A DNA stretch of 64,000 nt from Candidatus Rikenella faecigallinarum (lineage in GTDB: Bacteria > Bacteroidota > Bacteroidia > Bacteroidales > Rikenellaceae), in contig DXHL01000019.1 in assembly GCA_019113395.1 (NCBI GenBank), forward strand, positions 96,811 through 160,810, read 5' to 3'. Positions 12,413 to 22,301 of the stretch are shown one piece after another. The position numbers and the translations under genes are program-made. The notes beneath the pieces are model-generated. The model was not told where the DNA came from, did not search any database, and worked only from the letters and a program-made list of their open reading frames with translations. Each line of letters begins with the position of its first letter. Position 1 is the first letter of the stretch.

Positions 12413-13175
12413 TTCCACCATTACCGCTCAAGCCCTCACGCGTCGTTTCGGCAGCTTCACGGCTGTGGATGCGCTCACCTTTTCGGTCGAGCGGGGGGAG
12501 GTATTCGGCTTTTTGGGAGCAAACGGAGCCGGGAAAACAACCGCCATCCGGATGTTGTGCGGTTTGCTGAAGCCGACCTCGGGGAGCGCTCTGGTGGCAG
12601 GGTATGACGTAGCCCGACACCCCGAACAGGTCAAACGACGCATCGGGTACATGAGCCAACGGTTTTCGCTCTACGACGACCTCACCGTACACGAAAACCT
12701 CCAAACCTTTGGCACCATCTATGGGTTAGGGCGTTCGGCTCTGCGCGAACGAATCGCGGAGATGTACCGCCGACTCGAGATGGAGCCGCTCCGAGGCCGA
12801 ATGGTGGGGAGTCTGCCCCCGGGGTGGAAACAGAAAATTGCGTTGGCAGCGGCCATGCTGCACCGCCCGCAGGTACTGTTTCTGGACGAGCCGACCGGCG
12901 GCGTGGACCCGCTCGGACGGCGCAACTTTTGGGAGTTGATATTGGATGCAGCCGCCGAGGGGACTACCGTACTGGTCACCACTCACTACCTGGACGAAGC
13001 CCTCTACTGCCACCGTACGCTTATCATGGCCGACGGACAGATGAAAGCGCTCGACTCTCCGCGCCGCCTGATGGAGCAGCACGGGGTCAGCACCATGGAT
13101 GAACTTTTTGGCCGCCTCATACGACCCCAAGACTCGGCCGCAAACCACGCTACACCCTCATCGGAACAACCATAG
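12405..13175 (+). CDS. ABC transporter ATPase (YbhF C-half-like)
   Basis: GANGAGKTT, degenerate signature LPPGWKQK, VLFLDEPTGGVDP; 8-nt overlap with the previous gene. Confidence 0.92.
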   Translation: MPNSTITAQALTRRFGSFTAVDALTFSVERGEVFGFLGANGAGKTTAIRMLCGLLKPTSGSALVAGYDVARHPEQVKRRIGYMSQRFSLYDDLTVHENLQTFGTIYGLGRSALRERIAEMYRRLEMEPLRGRMVGSLPPGWKQKIALAAAMLHRPQVLFLDEPTGGVDPLGRRNFWELILDAAAEGTTVLVTTHYLDEALYCHRTLIMADGQMKALDSPRRLMEQHGVSTMDELFGRLIRPQDSAANHATPSSEQP

Positions 13176-13177
13176 CC

Positions 13178-14308
13178 ATGCAGAGCAGTTTTGTCACATT
13201 CATGAACAAAGAGTGGCGCCACATCCTGCGGGAGCGGCGAACACTGGTGATGATTTTTGCCATTCCGCTGGCCCTGGTGCTGCTTTTCGGCTACGTGATT
13301 TCGACCGACATCGACCACACGCCGATTGCCGTATTGGACTCATCGCACGGCGACCCCCTGGCACGAAAACTGATGCACAAACTCTCGGCAGCCGACCAGT
13401 TTCACATTGTGGACCAGGTGAATTGCGAAGCCGACATCGACCGCGCCTTCAAACGGGGAGTGGTGAAGATGGTGGTGGTCATTCCGTCGGACATCGGTTC
13501 CGACGCACGCCGATACGGAGGAGCAGAGGTGCAACTGGTGACTGACGCTTCGGACCTGAATGTGGCAACCACCGTGATTAGCTATGCCACGGCCATTATC
13601 TCCGACCTCAACGCCGAACTCAATACCCAGGCGGGTCATTTGACGGCTGACCAGCCCGTGCTGCGAACCAACGTGCGGATGATGTACAACCCGGAACTCA
13701 AATCGGCCTATATGTTCGTCCCGGGGGTGATTGCCCTGATTGTGATGATTGTGGCCGCCATGATGACCTCCGTGACACTGGCACGCGAAAAAGAGAGCGG
13801 TACGCTCCGCCTGCTGACCGTGTCGCCGCTCAAGGCGCACACGATTGTACTGGGGAAAATGGTCCCCTACTTTATCCTCACCGCCGTCATTACCGGGCTG
13901 ATTATGGTGCTCGGCACGTGGGTCTTCGAGGTGCCGTGCTACGGCACGCTGTGGGGAGTGGCGCTGCTCTGCTCGCTCTTTATCCTCGCAGCCATCGCCC
14001 TCGGCATCCTCATCTCGTCGCTGGTCAAAACCCAACAGTCGGCCCTCACCTCGTCGCTGCTTGGGCTTTTCCTGCCGACTATGCTCCTCTCGGGCTTCAT
14101 CTTCCCCATCAGCAACATGCCGCAGGTGATGCAGGGACTTTGTCAGGTGGTGCCCGCCACCTGGTTTATCGAAGGCATCAAGGGACTGATGCTCAAGGGA
14201 CAGACCGTCACAGAACTCTGGCTGCCGATGACCGTGCTGGGCGGAATGACCCTCGTACTGGGCGGAGGGGCACTCTGGATGTTCGCCCGCCGTACACGAC
14301 CCCGATAG
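13178..14308 (+). CDS. ABC-2 type permease (YbhS/YhhJ-like)
   Basis: 376 aa; N-terminal TM, periplasmic loop, then 5 TM; LAREKESGTLRLLTVSPLKAHTIVLGKM motif. Confidence 0.9.
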   Translation: MQSSFVTFMNKEWRHILRERRTLVMIFAIPLALVLLFGYVISTDIDHTPIAVLDSSHGDPLARKLMHKLSAADQFHIVDQVNCEADIDRAFKRGVVKMVVVIPSDIGSDARRYGGAEVQLVTDASDLNVATTVISYATAIISDLNAELNTQAGHLTADQPVLRTNVRMMYNPELKSAYMFVPGVIALIVMIVAAMMTSVTLAREKESGTLRLLTVSPLKAHTIVLGKMVPYFILTAVITGLIMVLGTWVFEVPCYGTLWGVALLCSLFILAAIALGILISSLVKTQQSALTSSLLGLFLPTMLLSGFIFPISNMPQVMQGLCQVVPATWFIEGIKGLMLKGQTVTELWLPMTVLGGMTLVLGGGALWMFARRTRPR

Positions 14309-14361
14309 ACGATGCTACACAACATACTATTTGGCGTATAATCACGTTAGAAAATAAAAAC

Positions 14362-14709
14362 ATGGACAGAGAAGAATCAACCCGGCAACAGAAAGTCGGA
14401 CGACAGATACAGAAAGACATCAGCGACATTTTTCTGAAGGAGGCGCGACACCTCGTACAGGGAGTTATGGTTACCGTTTCGAAGGTGCGGGTCAGCCCCG
14501 ACCTGACCTTTGCGAAGGTCTATCTGAGCATCTTCCCCTTCGACAAGGGCGAAACGACTCTCGCCACCCTCAAGGAGAACATCCCGATGATACGTTACGA
14601 ACTGGGGAAACGCGTGCGGAACCAGTTGCGGACAGTGCCCGAAGTGGCTTTTGCCCTCGACGATTCGCTGGAATACGTAGACCGCATCGAAAAACTGATA
14701 AAAGCGTAA
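14362..14709 (+). CDS. rbfA: 30S ribosome-binding factor A
   Basis: 115 aa MDREESTRQQKVGRQIQKDISDIFLKEA...VSKVRVSPDLTFAKVYLSIF; the ORF-track start at 13918 is a read-through of an overlapping frame. Confidence 0.92.
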   Translation: MDREESTRQQKVGRQIQKDISDIFLKEARHLVQGVMVTVSKVRVSPDLTFAKVYLSIFPFDKGETTLATLKENIPMIRYELGKRVRNQLRTVPEVAFALDDSLEYVDRIEKLIKA

Positions 14710-14773
14710 CACACACCTCGGAGCCTCCATCGCTCTACACGAGGCTCCTCACCCGTCACACAAACCGACCCTT

Positions 14774-17080
14774 ATGCAACGCTCCCGCTCTTTCCTGCGC
14801 ATGGTGCTGGCCTTAGCCAGCGCGTGGACGGTAACCGCCTGCGGAACACAGGAGGTTACTCCGCCTGCCGTTCATATCATTCCCCAACCGGCCTCAATCA
14901 CCACCGGGCAAGGCGTTTTCAAACTCAAAAGCGGCATGACCATTGCCGCCGACTCCTCGCTGGAGCGGGTAGCCGACTACCTCGACCAGACACTGCGCAA
15001 CACCTCAGCCCTGCAAATGGAACGGGCAGAGGCGGGCGAGGCGGGCAACATCAACCTGCGGCTGGGGCTCGACCATCCGAGTCGGGAGGCTTATACGCTG
15101 ACGGTCGATGCCGACGGAATAACGATTCAGGGGGCAACGCCTCGGGGTGTGCAGATGGGTATTGCCACGCTGCGGCAGCTGATTCCGTTGGATTCGCGCG
15201 ACAGCCGTATTCCCTACGTGACGATAAGCGACGCGCCACGCTTCGAGTGGCGCGGCGCCCTGCTCGACGTCAGCCGACACTTCTACACGCCGGAGCAGGT
15301 CAAACGGTTCCTCGACCTGATGGCCCGCTACAAGCTCAACAAATTCCACTGGCACTTGACCGACGACCAGGGGTGGCGCATCGAAATCAAGCAATATCCG
15401 CTGCTGACCGAACGGGGCGCATGGCGAAAGTTGAACAGCCAGGACAGCACCTGCCTCGAGATGGCGGCACGGGAAGAGAACCCCGACATGCTGCTGCCGC
15501 AGGAGTTGATGCGGGTCGTGGATGGCGATACACTCTACGGCGGATACTATACCCAGCAGGAGATTCGCGACATTGTGGCCTATGCGGCCGAACGCGGTAT
15601 TGACGTCATTCCCGAACTCGATATGCCGGGACACCTGATGGGGGCCCAACAGGGCTACCCGTGGATAACCTGCACCGGAGAGTCGAGCTGGGGCAAGAGT
15701 TTCTCGTCGCCCTTGTGCCCGGGAAAAGACTCGGCTCTGATGTTCGTCAAAAATGTCTATAGCGAAGTCTTTTCGCTCTTCCCCTACCGCTACGTGCACC
15801 TGGGCGCCGACGAGGTCGAAAAGACCAACTGGAAACAGTGCCCCGACTGTCAGGCCCGTATCAAAAAGTATGACCTAAAGGACGAAAACGGTCTTCAGGC
15901 CTGGTTCGTGCACGACATGGAACGCCACTTCAACGCCAACGGCAAACAACTTATCGGCTGGGACGAGATTGTGGAGGGCGGTTTATCCCCGACGGCAACG
16001 ATTACGTGGTGGCGCGACTGGGCGCCGACCGCCGTCCCGACCGCAACGGCTCAGGGCAATCAGGTTATCCTGTGCCCCGATTTTCTGCTCTATCTGGACT
16101 TTATCGAGCAGCCGAACGACCTGCGGCGCATCTACGAAACCGAACCTACGACCTACCGTGCCGACTGGAATCTCACTCCCGAACAGCAACGGAACATTTG
16201 GGGTGTGCAGGCCAACATATGGTGCGAACGCATCCCGAGCGAACGGCGGATGCAGTATCAGGCGCTGCCGCGGCTGCTGGCCTTGAGCGAGATGGGCTGG
16301 AGTCGGCCCGAGGTGAAGTCGTGGGAAGATTTCGAGCAGCGTTTTGCGGTTCAGGTCGATTATTTTGACCGCCACGGCATCAACTACCGCATCCCGACGC
16401 TGACGGGTTTCAACGACCTGAATGTGTTTGTAGATACGGCGATTGTCGAGGTGAAGAGCCTGCTGCCGAACATCACCATTCGCTATACGACGGACGGAAC
16501 AACGCCTACGGCTGAATCGGCGGTATACCAGGAGCCGCTCACCGTTACCGAGAGCCGGACGCTGCAATTCCGCCCGTTCCGACCAGACGGCACGGCCGGA
16601 GAGACGCAAAAGGCCGAGTATCGCAAAGAACCGCTATCGGCAGCGCGGACACTGCCCGACGAGGAAGAGATGGAAACAGGAATTCGGATGATGTATCACG
16701 AGTTCAAGGGTCGGCGCTGCGAGGAGATTGCCGATGCCAAGGTTGTACGTCGTTATACGCTGGACAGCATTACCATTCCCTCACGGATTCATGAGTGGTT
16801 GGGCTTAATTTATAGCGGGTGGTTCGAGGTACCCACGGACGGGGTTTACACGTTTGCCCTGACCTCGAACGACGGGTCACGCCTCTGGATTGACGACCAA
16901 CTGATTATTGACAACGACGGCCCCCACAGCGAGATACGCAAAACGGGACAACGCGCCCTGGCCAAAGGGTGGCACGAGGTGCGGGTCGAATACTTCGACA
17001 TGAACAACGGCGGCATGGTTTCGCTGCAGTGGGCGCCTCCGGGCGAGGCATTGCGGACCATGACCGGTTTTATGCACTAA
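14774..17080 (+). CDS. GH20 beta-N-acetylhexosaminidase lipoprotein with chitobiase C-terminal and PA14 domains
   Basis: Lipobox-like VTAC; WHLTDDQGWRIEIK, HLGADEVEKTNWKQC; C-terminal PA14-like GWFEVPTDGVYTFALTSNDGSRLWIDDQLIIDNDG. Confidence 0.93.
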   Translation: MQRSRSFLRMVLALASAWTVTACGTQEVTPPAVHIIPQPASITTGQGVFKLKSGMTIAADSSLERVADYLDQTLRNTSALQMERAEAGEAGNINLRLGLDHPSREAYTLTVDADGITIQGATPRGVQMGIATLRQLIPLDSRDSRIPYVTISDAPRFEWRGALLDVSRHFYTPEQVKRFLDLMARYKLNKFHWHLTDDQGWRIEIKQYPLLTERGAWRKLNSQDSTCLEMAAREENPDMLLPQELMRVVDGDTLYGGYYTQQEIRDIVAYAAERGIDVIPELDMPGHLMGAQQGYPWITCTGESSWGKSFSSPLCPGKDSALMFVKNVYSEVFSLFPYRYVHLGADEVEKTNWKQCPDCQARIKKYDLKDENGLQAWFVHDMERHFNANGKQLIGWDEIVEGGLSPTATITWWRDWAPTAVPTATAQGNQVILCPDFLLYLDFIEQPNDLRRIYETEPTTYRADWNLTPEQQRNIWGVQANIWCERIPSERRMQYQALPRLLALSEMGWSRPEVKSWEDFEQRFAVQVDYFDRHGINYRIPTLTGFNDLNVFVDTAIVEVKSLLPNITIRYTTDGTTPTAESAVYQEPLTVTESRTLQFRPFRPDGTAGETQKAEYRKEPLSAARTLPDEEEMETGIRMMYHEFKGRRCEEIADAKVVRRYTLDSITIPSRIHEWLGLIYSGWFEVPTDGVYTFALTSNDGSRLWIDDQLIIDNDGPHSEIRKTGQRALAKGWHEVRVEYFDMNNGGMVSLQWAPPGEALRTMTGFMH

Positions 17081-17137
17081 CCTGCCTGTCCCAACGACTT
17101 TTCACCCAACACTCACTGACCCTAAAGACATACGGAG

Positions 17138-17797
17138 ATGAAATTCTTTTTGGACACCGCCAACCTCGAGCAGATACGTGAGGGGATGGCACTCGGCATT
17201 ATCGATGGCGTAACGACCAATCCCTCGTTGATGGCCAAGGAGGGTATTGAAGGTACGGAGGCCGTGCGGGCACACTATCGGCGCATCTGCGAACTGGTAC
17301 AGGGGGATGTGAGCGCCGAGGTGCTGAGCACGGATTACGAGGGGATGATTGCCGAGGGAGCCGCTCTGGCGGCGCTCGATGAACACATCGTGGTGAAGGT
17401 GCCCTGCACCGAAGCGGGGATTCGGGCTATCCGCCACTTTGCCAATCGGAATATCAGCACAAACTGCACGCTGATATTCTCGTTGGGACAGGCCGTACTG
17501 GCAGCTAAGGCGGGGGCTTCATACGTATCGCCTTTCGTGGGCCGGCTGGACGACATCTCGGAAGATGGCGTGGGGCTGGTAGCCTCGATTGTCGAGACAT
17601 TCCAGACTTACGGTTACGACCGAAACTGCCAGGTGCTGGCGGCCTCGATACGCCACACGCGCCACATCATCGACTGCATGGAGGTAGGAGCCGACGTGGT
17701 GACCTCGCCGTTGAAAGCGATTTTGGGACTGCTGCAACACCCGCTGACAGACAAGGGGCTGGCGCAATTTGTGCGCGACAGCGAAAAATTGCGGTAG
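17138..17797 (+). CDS. fructose-6-phosphate aldolase / small transaldolase (TalC/FSA family)
   Basis: MKFFLDTANLEQIREGMALGIIDGVTTNPSLMAKEG and VKVPCTEAGIRAI. Confidence 0.93.
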   Translation: MKFFLDTANLEQIREGMALGIIDGVTTNPSLMAKEGIEGTEAVRAHYRRICELVQGDVSAEVLSTDYEGMIAEGAALAALDEHIVVKVPCTEAGIRAIRHFANRNISTNCTLIFSLGQAVLAAKAGASYVSPFVGRLDDISEDGVGLVASIVETFQTYGYDRNCQVLAASIRHTRHIIDCMEVGADVVTSPLKAILGLLQHPLTDKGLAQFVRDSEKLR

Positions 17798-17841
17798 TTC
17801 CGCACGGGACAATACATTCGGGGCAATACCCCTCATACCGC

Positions 17842-17879
17842 AGCGGGGGCGATACACACTCTTGTGTATCGCCCCCGCC
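17842..17879. terminator. bidirectional hairpin between convergent genes
   Basis: gcgggggcgatacaca-ctct-tgtgtatcgcccccgc: 16-bp perfect stem (17843-17858 / 17863-17878), 4-nt loop. Confidence 0.85.
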
Positions 17880-17904
17880 ACTGTTTATGGCCTTCCACGG
17901 TAGG

Positions 17905-18348
17905 TTACGGCAGCGCCTCCTCCGATACCTTCACCACCTCGATGCCCGCACGCTCCAACAACTCCACCCCGTCCCGCGAATGGTAGTCGTCACAAAAGAC
18001 CACACGCCGTATCCCCGCCTGAATAATCAGTTTAGCACACTCGATACAGGGCGATGCCGTCACATACAACGTCGCCCCGAGCGAACTGTTGTTCGACTTG
18101 GCCACCTTGGTAATGGCATTGGCCTCGGCGTGCAGCACATAGGGTTTGGTGAGCCCCGTTGCCTCGTCCTCACACACGTTCTCAAAGCCCTGCGGCGTAC
18201 CGTTGTACCCGTCCGAGATAATCATCTTGTCGCGCACAATCAGTGCCCCCACCTGCCGCCGCACGCAATAGGAGTTCTCGGCCCATATCCGCGCCATGCG
18301 GATATAGCGGCTGTCGAGCAATCGTTGTTTCTGTTCCTGATATCCCAT
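17905..18348 (-). CDS. dCMP deaminase (ComEB-like)
   Basis: HAEANAITK and TASPCIECAKL zinc motifs. Confidence 0.92.
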   Translation of the reverse strand: MGYQEQKQRLLDSRYIRMARIWAENSYCVRRQVGALIVRDKMIISDGYNGTPQGFENVCEDEATGLTKPYVLHAEANAITKVAKSNNSSLGATLYVTASPCIECAKLIIQAGIRRVVFCDDYHSRDGVELLERAGIEVVKVSEEALP

Positions 18349-18399
18349 CTGTCAAGAAAAGGGTATTATATGCCCTGTCGTATCGTAAGGTCTCGCGGA

Positions 18400-19344
18400 T
18401 TACTGTTGATTCCGCAGCCTTTCGCCGAGCACCTTAATCATGTCGGTGGTCATTTCGGACAAGCCCCATTTCGGCGCCCAGTCCCATTCGGCCCGAGCCA
18501 CACTGTCGTCCATCAGATTCGGCCACCCTTCCGATATGGCATCCTTCACCGGGTCAATTTCATACACCATCTCGAGCGAGGGAATATGTTTTTTGATTTC
18601 GGCATAGATAATCTCAGGCGAGAAGCTCATCGAAGCCACGTTGTATCCGTTGCGATGAACAAGGCGCGTGGGGTCAGCCTCCATCAGCTGTACCATGGCA
18701 TTCAGCACATCGGGCATATAAATCATGTCCATGAAGCGGTCATGCGGCACGGGGCAGACAAATTTTTCGCCTTTGAGAGCCGCATAGAAGATTTCCACGG
18801 CATAGTCGGTGGTTCCCCCGCCGGGCAGTGCCTGCGACGAGATAACCCCCGGCAGGCGCACGCTGCGCGTATCGACTCCGAAGCGTTGATAGTAGTAGTT
18901 GCTCAGCAGTTCGCCCGTCACCTTGCAGACCCCGTAAATCGTATTGGGGTGCATGGGGGTGTCCTGCGGCGTTTTGTCTTTCGGGGCATCAGGGCCGAAA
19001 GCACCGATAGAGCTCGGCGTAAAGACCGCGCAGTGGTATTCGCGTGCAATTTCCAGCGCATTCATCAGCGCACCCATGTTCACCCGCCAGGCTTTCTGCG
19101 GATTGGCCTCACCCGTGGCGGAGAGCAGTGCCACAAGGTTGAAAATCGTATCGATTTTATCCTCCCGCACCACCTTGGCCACCGCCTCGGCATCCAGTGC
19201 ATCGAGTTGCACGAAGTCGTTATCCTCGCGGTCGCCGTGGATATCGGCAGCAATTACATTGTGTTGGCCGTAGATGCCCCGCAGGTGGGTGGTCAGTTCG
19301 GAGCCGATTTGTCCGCCGGCACCGACGATGAGTATTTTTTTCAT
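18400..19344 (-). CDS. NAD-dependent epimerase/dehydratase, L-threonine 3-dehydrogenase-like
   Basis: ILIVGAGGQIGSELTTHL Rossmann motif; YGVCKVTGE (YxxxK). Confidence 0.87.
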   Translation of the reverse strand: MKKILIVGAGGQIGSELTTHLRGIYGQHNVIAADIHGDREDNDFVQLDALDAEAVAKVVREDKIDTIFNLVALLSATGEANPQKAWRVNMGALMNALEIAREYHCAVFTPSSIGAFGPDAPKDKTPQDTPMHPNTIYGVCKVTGELLSNYYYQRFGVDTRSVRLPGVISSQALPGGGTTDYAVEIFYAALKGEKFVCPVPHDRFMDMIYMPDVLNAMVQLMEADPTRLVHRNGYNVASMSFSPEIIYAEIKKHIPSLEMVYEIDPVKDAISEGWPNLMDDSVARAEWDWAPKWGLSEMTTDMIKVLGERLRNQQ

Positions 19345-19447
19345 GGGTTGATACTGAATTTTCGTGACACAAATTTATCGGTTTTTCTTTACATTTGATA
19401 GTGGATTTGTTAAAAAAATCCCGACCCTACAACTCAACTACTAACCC

Positions 19448-20788
19448 ATGAAAACCAACGAATTACTGGCTCAGTTATCGGCCCGTCACCCGGGCGAGAC
19501 TGAGTATCTGCAGGCTGTCGGCGAAGTGCTGCACTCCGTCGAGGCTGTTTACAACCGCCATCCCGAGTTCGAGGCGCTCGCGATTGCCGAGCGGCTGGTC
19601 GAACCCGACCGCATCTTTACGTTCAAGGTGCCCTGGGTCGATGACCGCGGGCGCGTACAGGTCAATACGGGCTACCGCGTACAGTTCAACAACGCCATTG
19701 GCCCCTACAAGGGCGGACTGCGGTTCCACGCTTCGGTGAACCTGAGTATCCTGAAGTTCCTGGGCTTCGAACAGATTTTCAAGAATGCCCTCACGACCCT
19801 CCCCATGGGGGGCGCCAAGGGCGGGTCGGACTTCAGCCCCAAAGGGAAGAGCGACGGTGAGATTATGCGCTTCTGCCAGGCCTTTATGACCGAGCTGTGG
19901 CGGTACATCGGTCCCGAGACCGATGTACCGGCGGGCGACATCGGGGTCGGCGGACGCGAAATCGGCTACCTCTACGGGATGTACCGCAAACTGGCTCACG
20001 AAAATACGGGAGTGCTCACCGGCAAGGGGATGACCTATGGCGGTTCGCGCATCCGCCCCGAAGCTACGGGCTTCGGAGCGGTCTATTTCACGGCGCAAAT
20101 GCTGGCCGACAAAGGCGACACCCTCCCCGGGAAACGGATAGCTATCTCGGGATTCGGGAATGTAGCTTGGGGCGTAGCCCTCAAAGCAACCGAACTGGGT
20201 GCCAAAGTGATAACCGTATCGGGGCCCGACGGATATGTCTCGGTACCTGACGGGCTGACCCGGGAGATGATTGACTACCTGCCGGAGCTGCGGGCCACGA
20301 ACAACGACGTGGTGGCACCGTTCGCCGAGGAGTTTTCGGGGGCAGCCACCTTTGTGGCGGGACGCAAGCCGTGGGAGGTACCGTGCGACATAGCAATGCC
20401 GTGCGCCACGCAAAACGAACTGGAAGGGAATGACGCTGAAACACTGGCAGCCAACGGCGTGCGTTACGTGGCCGAAGTGTCGAACATGGGGTGTACACCC
20501 GAGGCTATCGAGACCTTTGCCCGCCACCGCATCCCCTATGGGCCGGGGAAAGCGGTCAATGCCGGCGGCGTGGCAGTCTCGGGGCTGGAGATGTCGCAGA
20601 ACGCCATGAAACTCAACTGGACCTCGGCCGAAGTCGATTCGCGTCTGCAGGAGATTATGCATGCCATTCATGCAGCCTGCGTGGAGTACGGCACGGAGCC
20701 CGACGGATTTATCAACTACATGAACGGAGCCAACATTGCCGGGTTCATGAAGGTGGCGCGGGCGATGGTGGAACAGGGGGTTTTATAG
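19448..20788 (+). CDS. gdhA: NADP-specific glutamate dehydrogenase
   Basis: 446 aa; GPYKGGLRFHASVNLSILKFLGFEQIFKNALTTLPMGGAKGGSDFSPKGKSD. Confidence 0.95.
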   Translation: MKTNELLAQLSARHPGETEYLQAVGEVLHSVEAVYNRHPEFEALAIAERLVEPDRIFTFKVPWVDDRGRVQVNTGYRVQFNNAIGPYKGGLRFHASVNLSILKFLGFEQIFKNALTTLPMGGAKGGSDFSPKGKSDGEIMRFCQAFMTELWRYIGPETDVPAGDIGVGGREIGYLYGMYRKLAHENTGVLTGKGMTYGGSRIRPEATGFGAVYFTAQMLADKGDTLPGKRIAISGFGNVAWGVALKATELGAKVITVSGPDGYVSVPDGLTREMIDYLPELRATNNDVVAPFAEEFSGAATFVAGRKPWEVPCDIAMPCATQNELEGNDAETLAANGVRYVAEVSNMGCTPEAIETFARHRIPYGPGKAVNAGGVAVSGLEMSQNAMKLNWTSAEVDSRLQEIMHAIHAACVEYGTEPDGFINYMNGANIAGFMKVARAMVEQGVL

Positions 20789-20812
20789 CGGAATACCTCT
20801 CCCCGATAACAG

Positions 20813-20852
20813 CAGCAGCGAGAAAGAGACTCTTTCTCGCTGCTGTGTATTT
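20813..20852. terminator. intrinsic terminator between gdhA and panD (convergent)
   Basis: cagcagcgagaaagag-a-ctctttctcgctgctg, symmetric about 20829, followed by gtgtattttt. Confidence 0.85.
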
Positions 20853-20880
20853 TTCAGAACAAGTCTTATCGACACATTCC

Positions 20881-21234
20881 CTATCGAATCAACCGATTGG
20901 TCTCCGTGTCCGGGAAAACCACACTCGGGCGAAAACGCTTCGCCTCCTCGAAATCCATCAACCCGTAGGAGATGATAATCACCACATCGCCCACCATCAC
21001 GCGCCGCGCCGCCGCACCATTCACACAGATACAACCGCTGCCCGGCTCGCCCTCAATCACATAGGTCTCGAAACGTTCGCCGTTGTTGTTGTCCACCACC
21101 TGCACCTTCTCGCCGGGAATAATCCCCGCCGCATCCATCAGTTCGCGGTCAATCGTGATGCTCCCCACATAATCGAGGTTCGCTTCGGTCACCCGCACGC
21201 GGTGTATCTTGGATTTGAGTACCTCTATCATCAT
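20881..21234 (-). CDS. panD: aspartate 1-decarboxylase
   Basis: 117 aa; YVGSITID self-cleavage site; [20 protein letters not shown]. Confidence 0.95.
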   Translation of the reverse strand: MMIEVLKSKIHRVRVTEANLDYVGSITIDRELMDAAGIIPGEKVQVVDNNNGERFETYVIEGEPGSGCICVNGAAARRVMVGDVVIIISYGLMDFEEAKRFRPSVVFPDTETNRLIR

Positions 21235-21287
21235 GGTCTGTCCGATTTTAATGTCCCTTATCGATATTCAGCCGGATATTCCGTCCG

Positions 21288-22112
21288 CTAAATCGCCACG
21301 TTGTCAATCAGGCGAATCGGTCCTGCATGCACCGCCACGAAGCAGCGCAAATCGCCTATCTTCTCGCCCCACGTCTCGGCCGGTTTCAAAGTGTCTGCCT
21401 CGGCAATCTCTACGTATTCGGTTTTCAGCAGAGGATTGGCATCGATGCGTCGGGCAATGATTTGCTTGGCCTCCGCCACGGTCACCGTACCGCGCAACGT
21501 ATCGACCGCTTCGCGCAAAACGGCATAGATATGGGGTGCCGCCTGACGATGTTCGGGTGTGAGCAGCATATTGCGCGAGCTGCGGGCCAGCCCGTCGCTG
21601 TCGCGCACTATCGGGCAGCCGACAATCTCAATCGGCAATCCCAACTGCTGCACCATATATCGAATAATGGCCAGCTGCTGAAAATCTTTCTCGCCAAAGA
21701 AAGCGCGGTTGGGTTTGACGATGTCAAACAGGCGCGAGACGACCTGTCCCACCCCGTTGAAGTGTCCGGGTCGGTGTGCCCCCTCCATGACGCTGTCCAG
21801 CCCCCCGAAGTCAAAGACCCGCGTGTCGGGCTCGGGATAGACCTCTTCGACCGACGGTGCAAAAACATAATCCACGCCGGCCGCCTCGAGCAGTTTGAGG
21901 TCCGCCTCTTCGGTTCTGGGATAGTTTTTCAGGTCGTTGGGGTCGTTGAACTGGGTGGGATTGACAAAGATGCTGACCACGACGGTATCACACGTTTTGC
22001 GACACTGTTCGACCAGTGAGAGGTGGCCGGCATGGAGGGCCCCCATGGTGGGGACGAAGCCGACCGTTCCCCGAAATCCTGCGAGCTCTGCGGCTCGTCT
22101 GCAAAGTTTCAT
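21288..22112 (-). CDS. panC: pantothenate synthetase
   Basis: VPTMGALHAGHLSLV, FVNPTQFNDPNDLKNYPRT, FGEKDFQQLAIIR. Confidence 0.95.
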   Translation of the reverse strand: MKLCRRAAELAGFRGTVGFVPTMGALHAGHLSLVEQCRKTCDTVVVSIFVNPTQFNDPNDLKNYPRTEEADLKLLEAAGVDYVFAPSVEEVYPEPDTRVFDFGGLDSVMEGAHRPGHFNGVGQVVSRLFDIVKPNRAFFGEKDFQQLAIIRYMVQQLGLPIEIVGCPIVRDSDGLARSSRNMLLTPEHRQAAPHIYAVLREAVDTLRGTVTVAEAKQIIARRIDANPLLKTEYVEIAEADTLKPAETWGEKIGDLRCFVAVHAGPIRLIDNVAI

Positions 22113-22208
22113 TGTAGTCGTAAGTTAATACCCATCGGCTGTTCAGAGCCTGAACGGTCGGTCGGAATAAAAGCGGACAAAAGTAAGTAATATCCACGAA
22201 ACGAAAAA

Positions 22209-22251
22209 ATCGTGCGGGTATCTTCCCGGCAGGGAAAAACACCCACACGAT
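22209..22251 (-). terminator. intrinsic terminator of the DUF805 gene (minus strand)
   Basis: cgtgcgggt...acccacacg stem with inner tcttccc/gggaaaa pairing; U-run on the minus transcript (attttttcg). Confidence 0.7.
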
Positions 22252-22301
22252 ATGAGAGCGTCATGCTGCGCGCTTACACCAGCGTGTCAGCGTCTGTGTG
22301 C

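Noticed and set aside
17887-19398. 503-aa + strand ORF spanning dCMP deaminase and the epimerase
   Set aside because: Crosses two convincing minus-strand genes and their intergenic gap; no domain signal.
22139-22156. GTTCAG-agc-CTGAAC short inverted repeat upstream of panC
   Set aside because: Only 6-bp arms, which is expected by chance in 64 kb; no supporting promoter geometry found.
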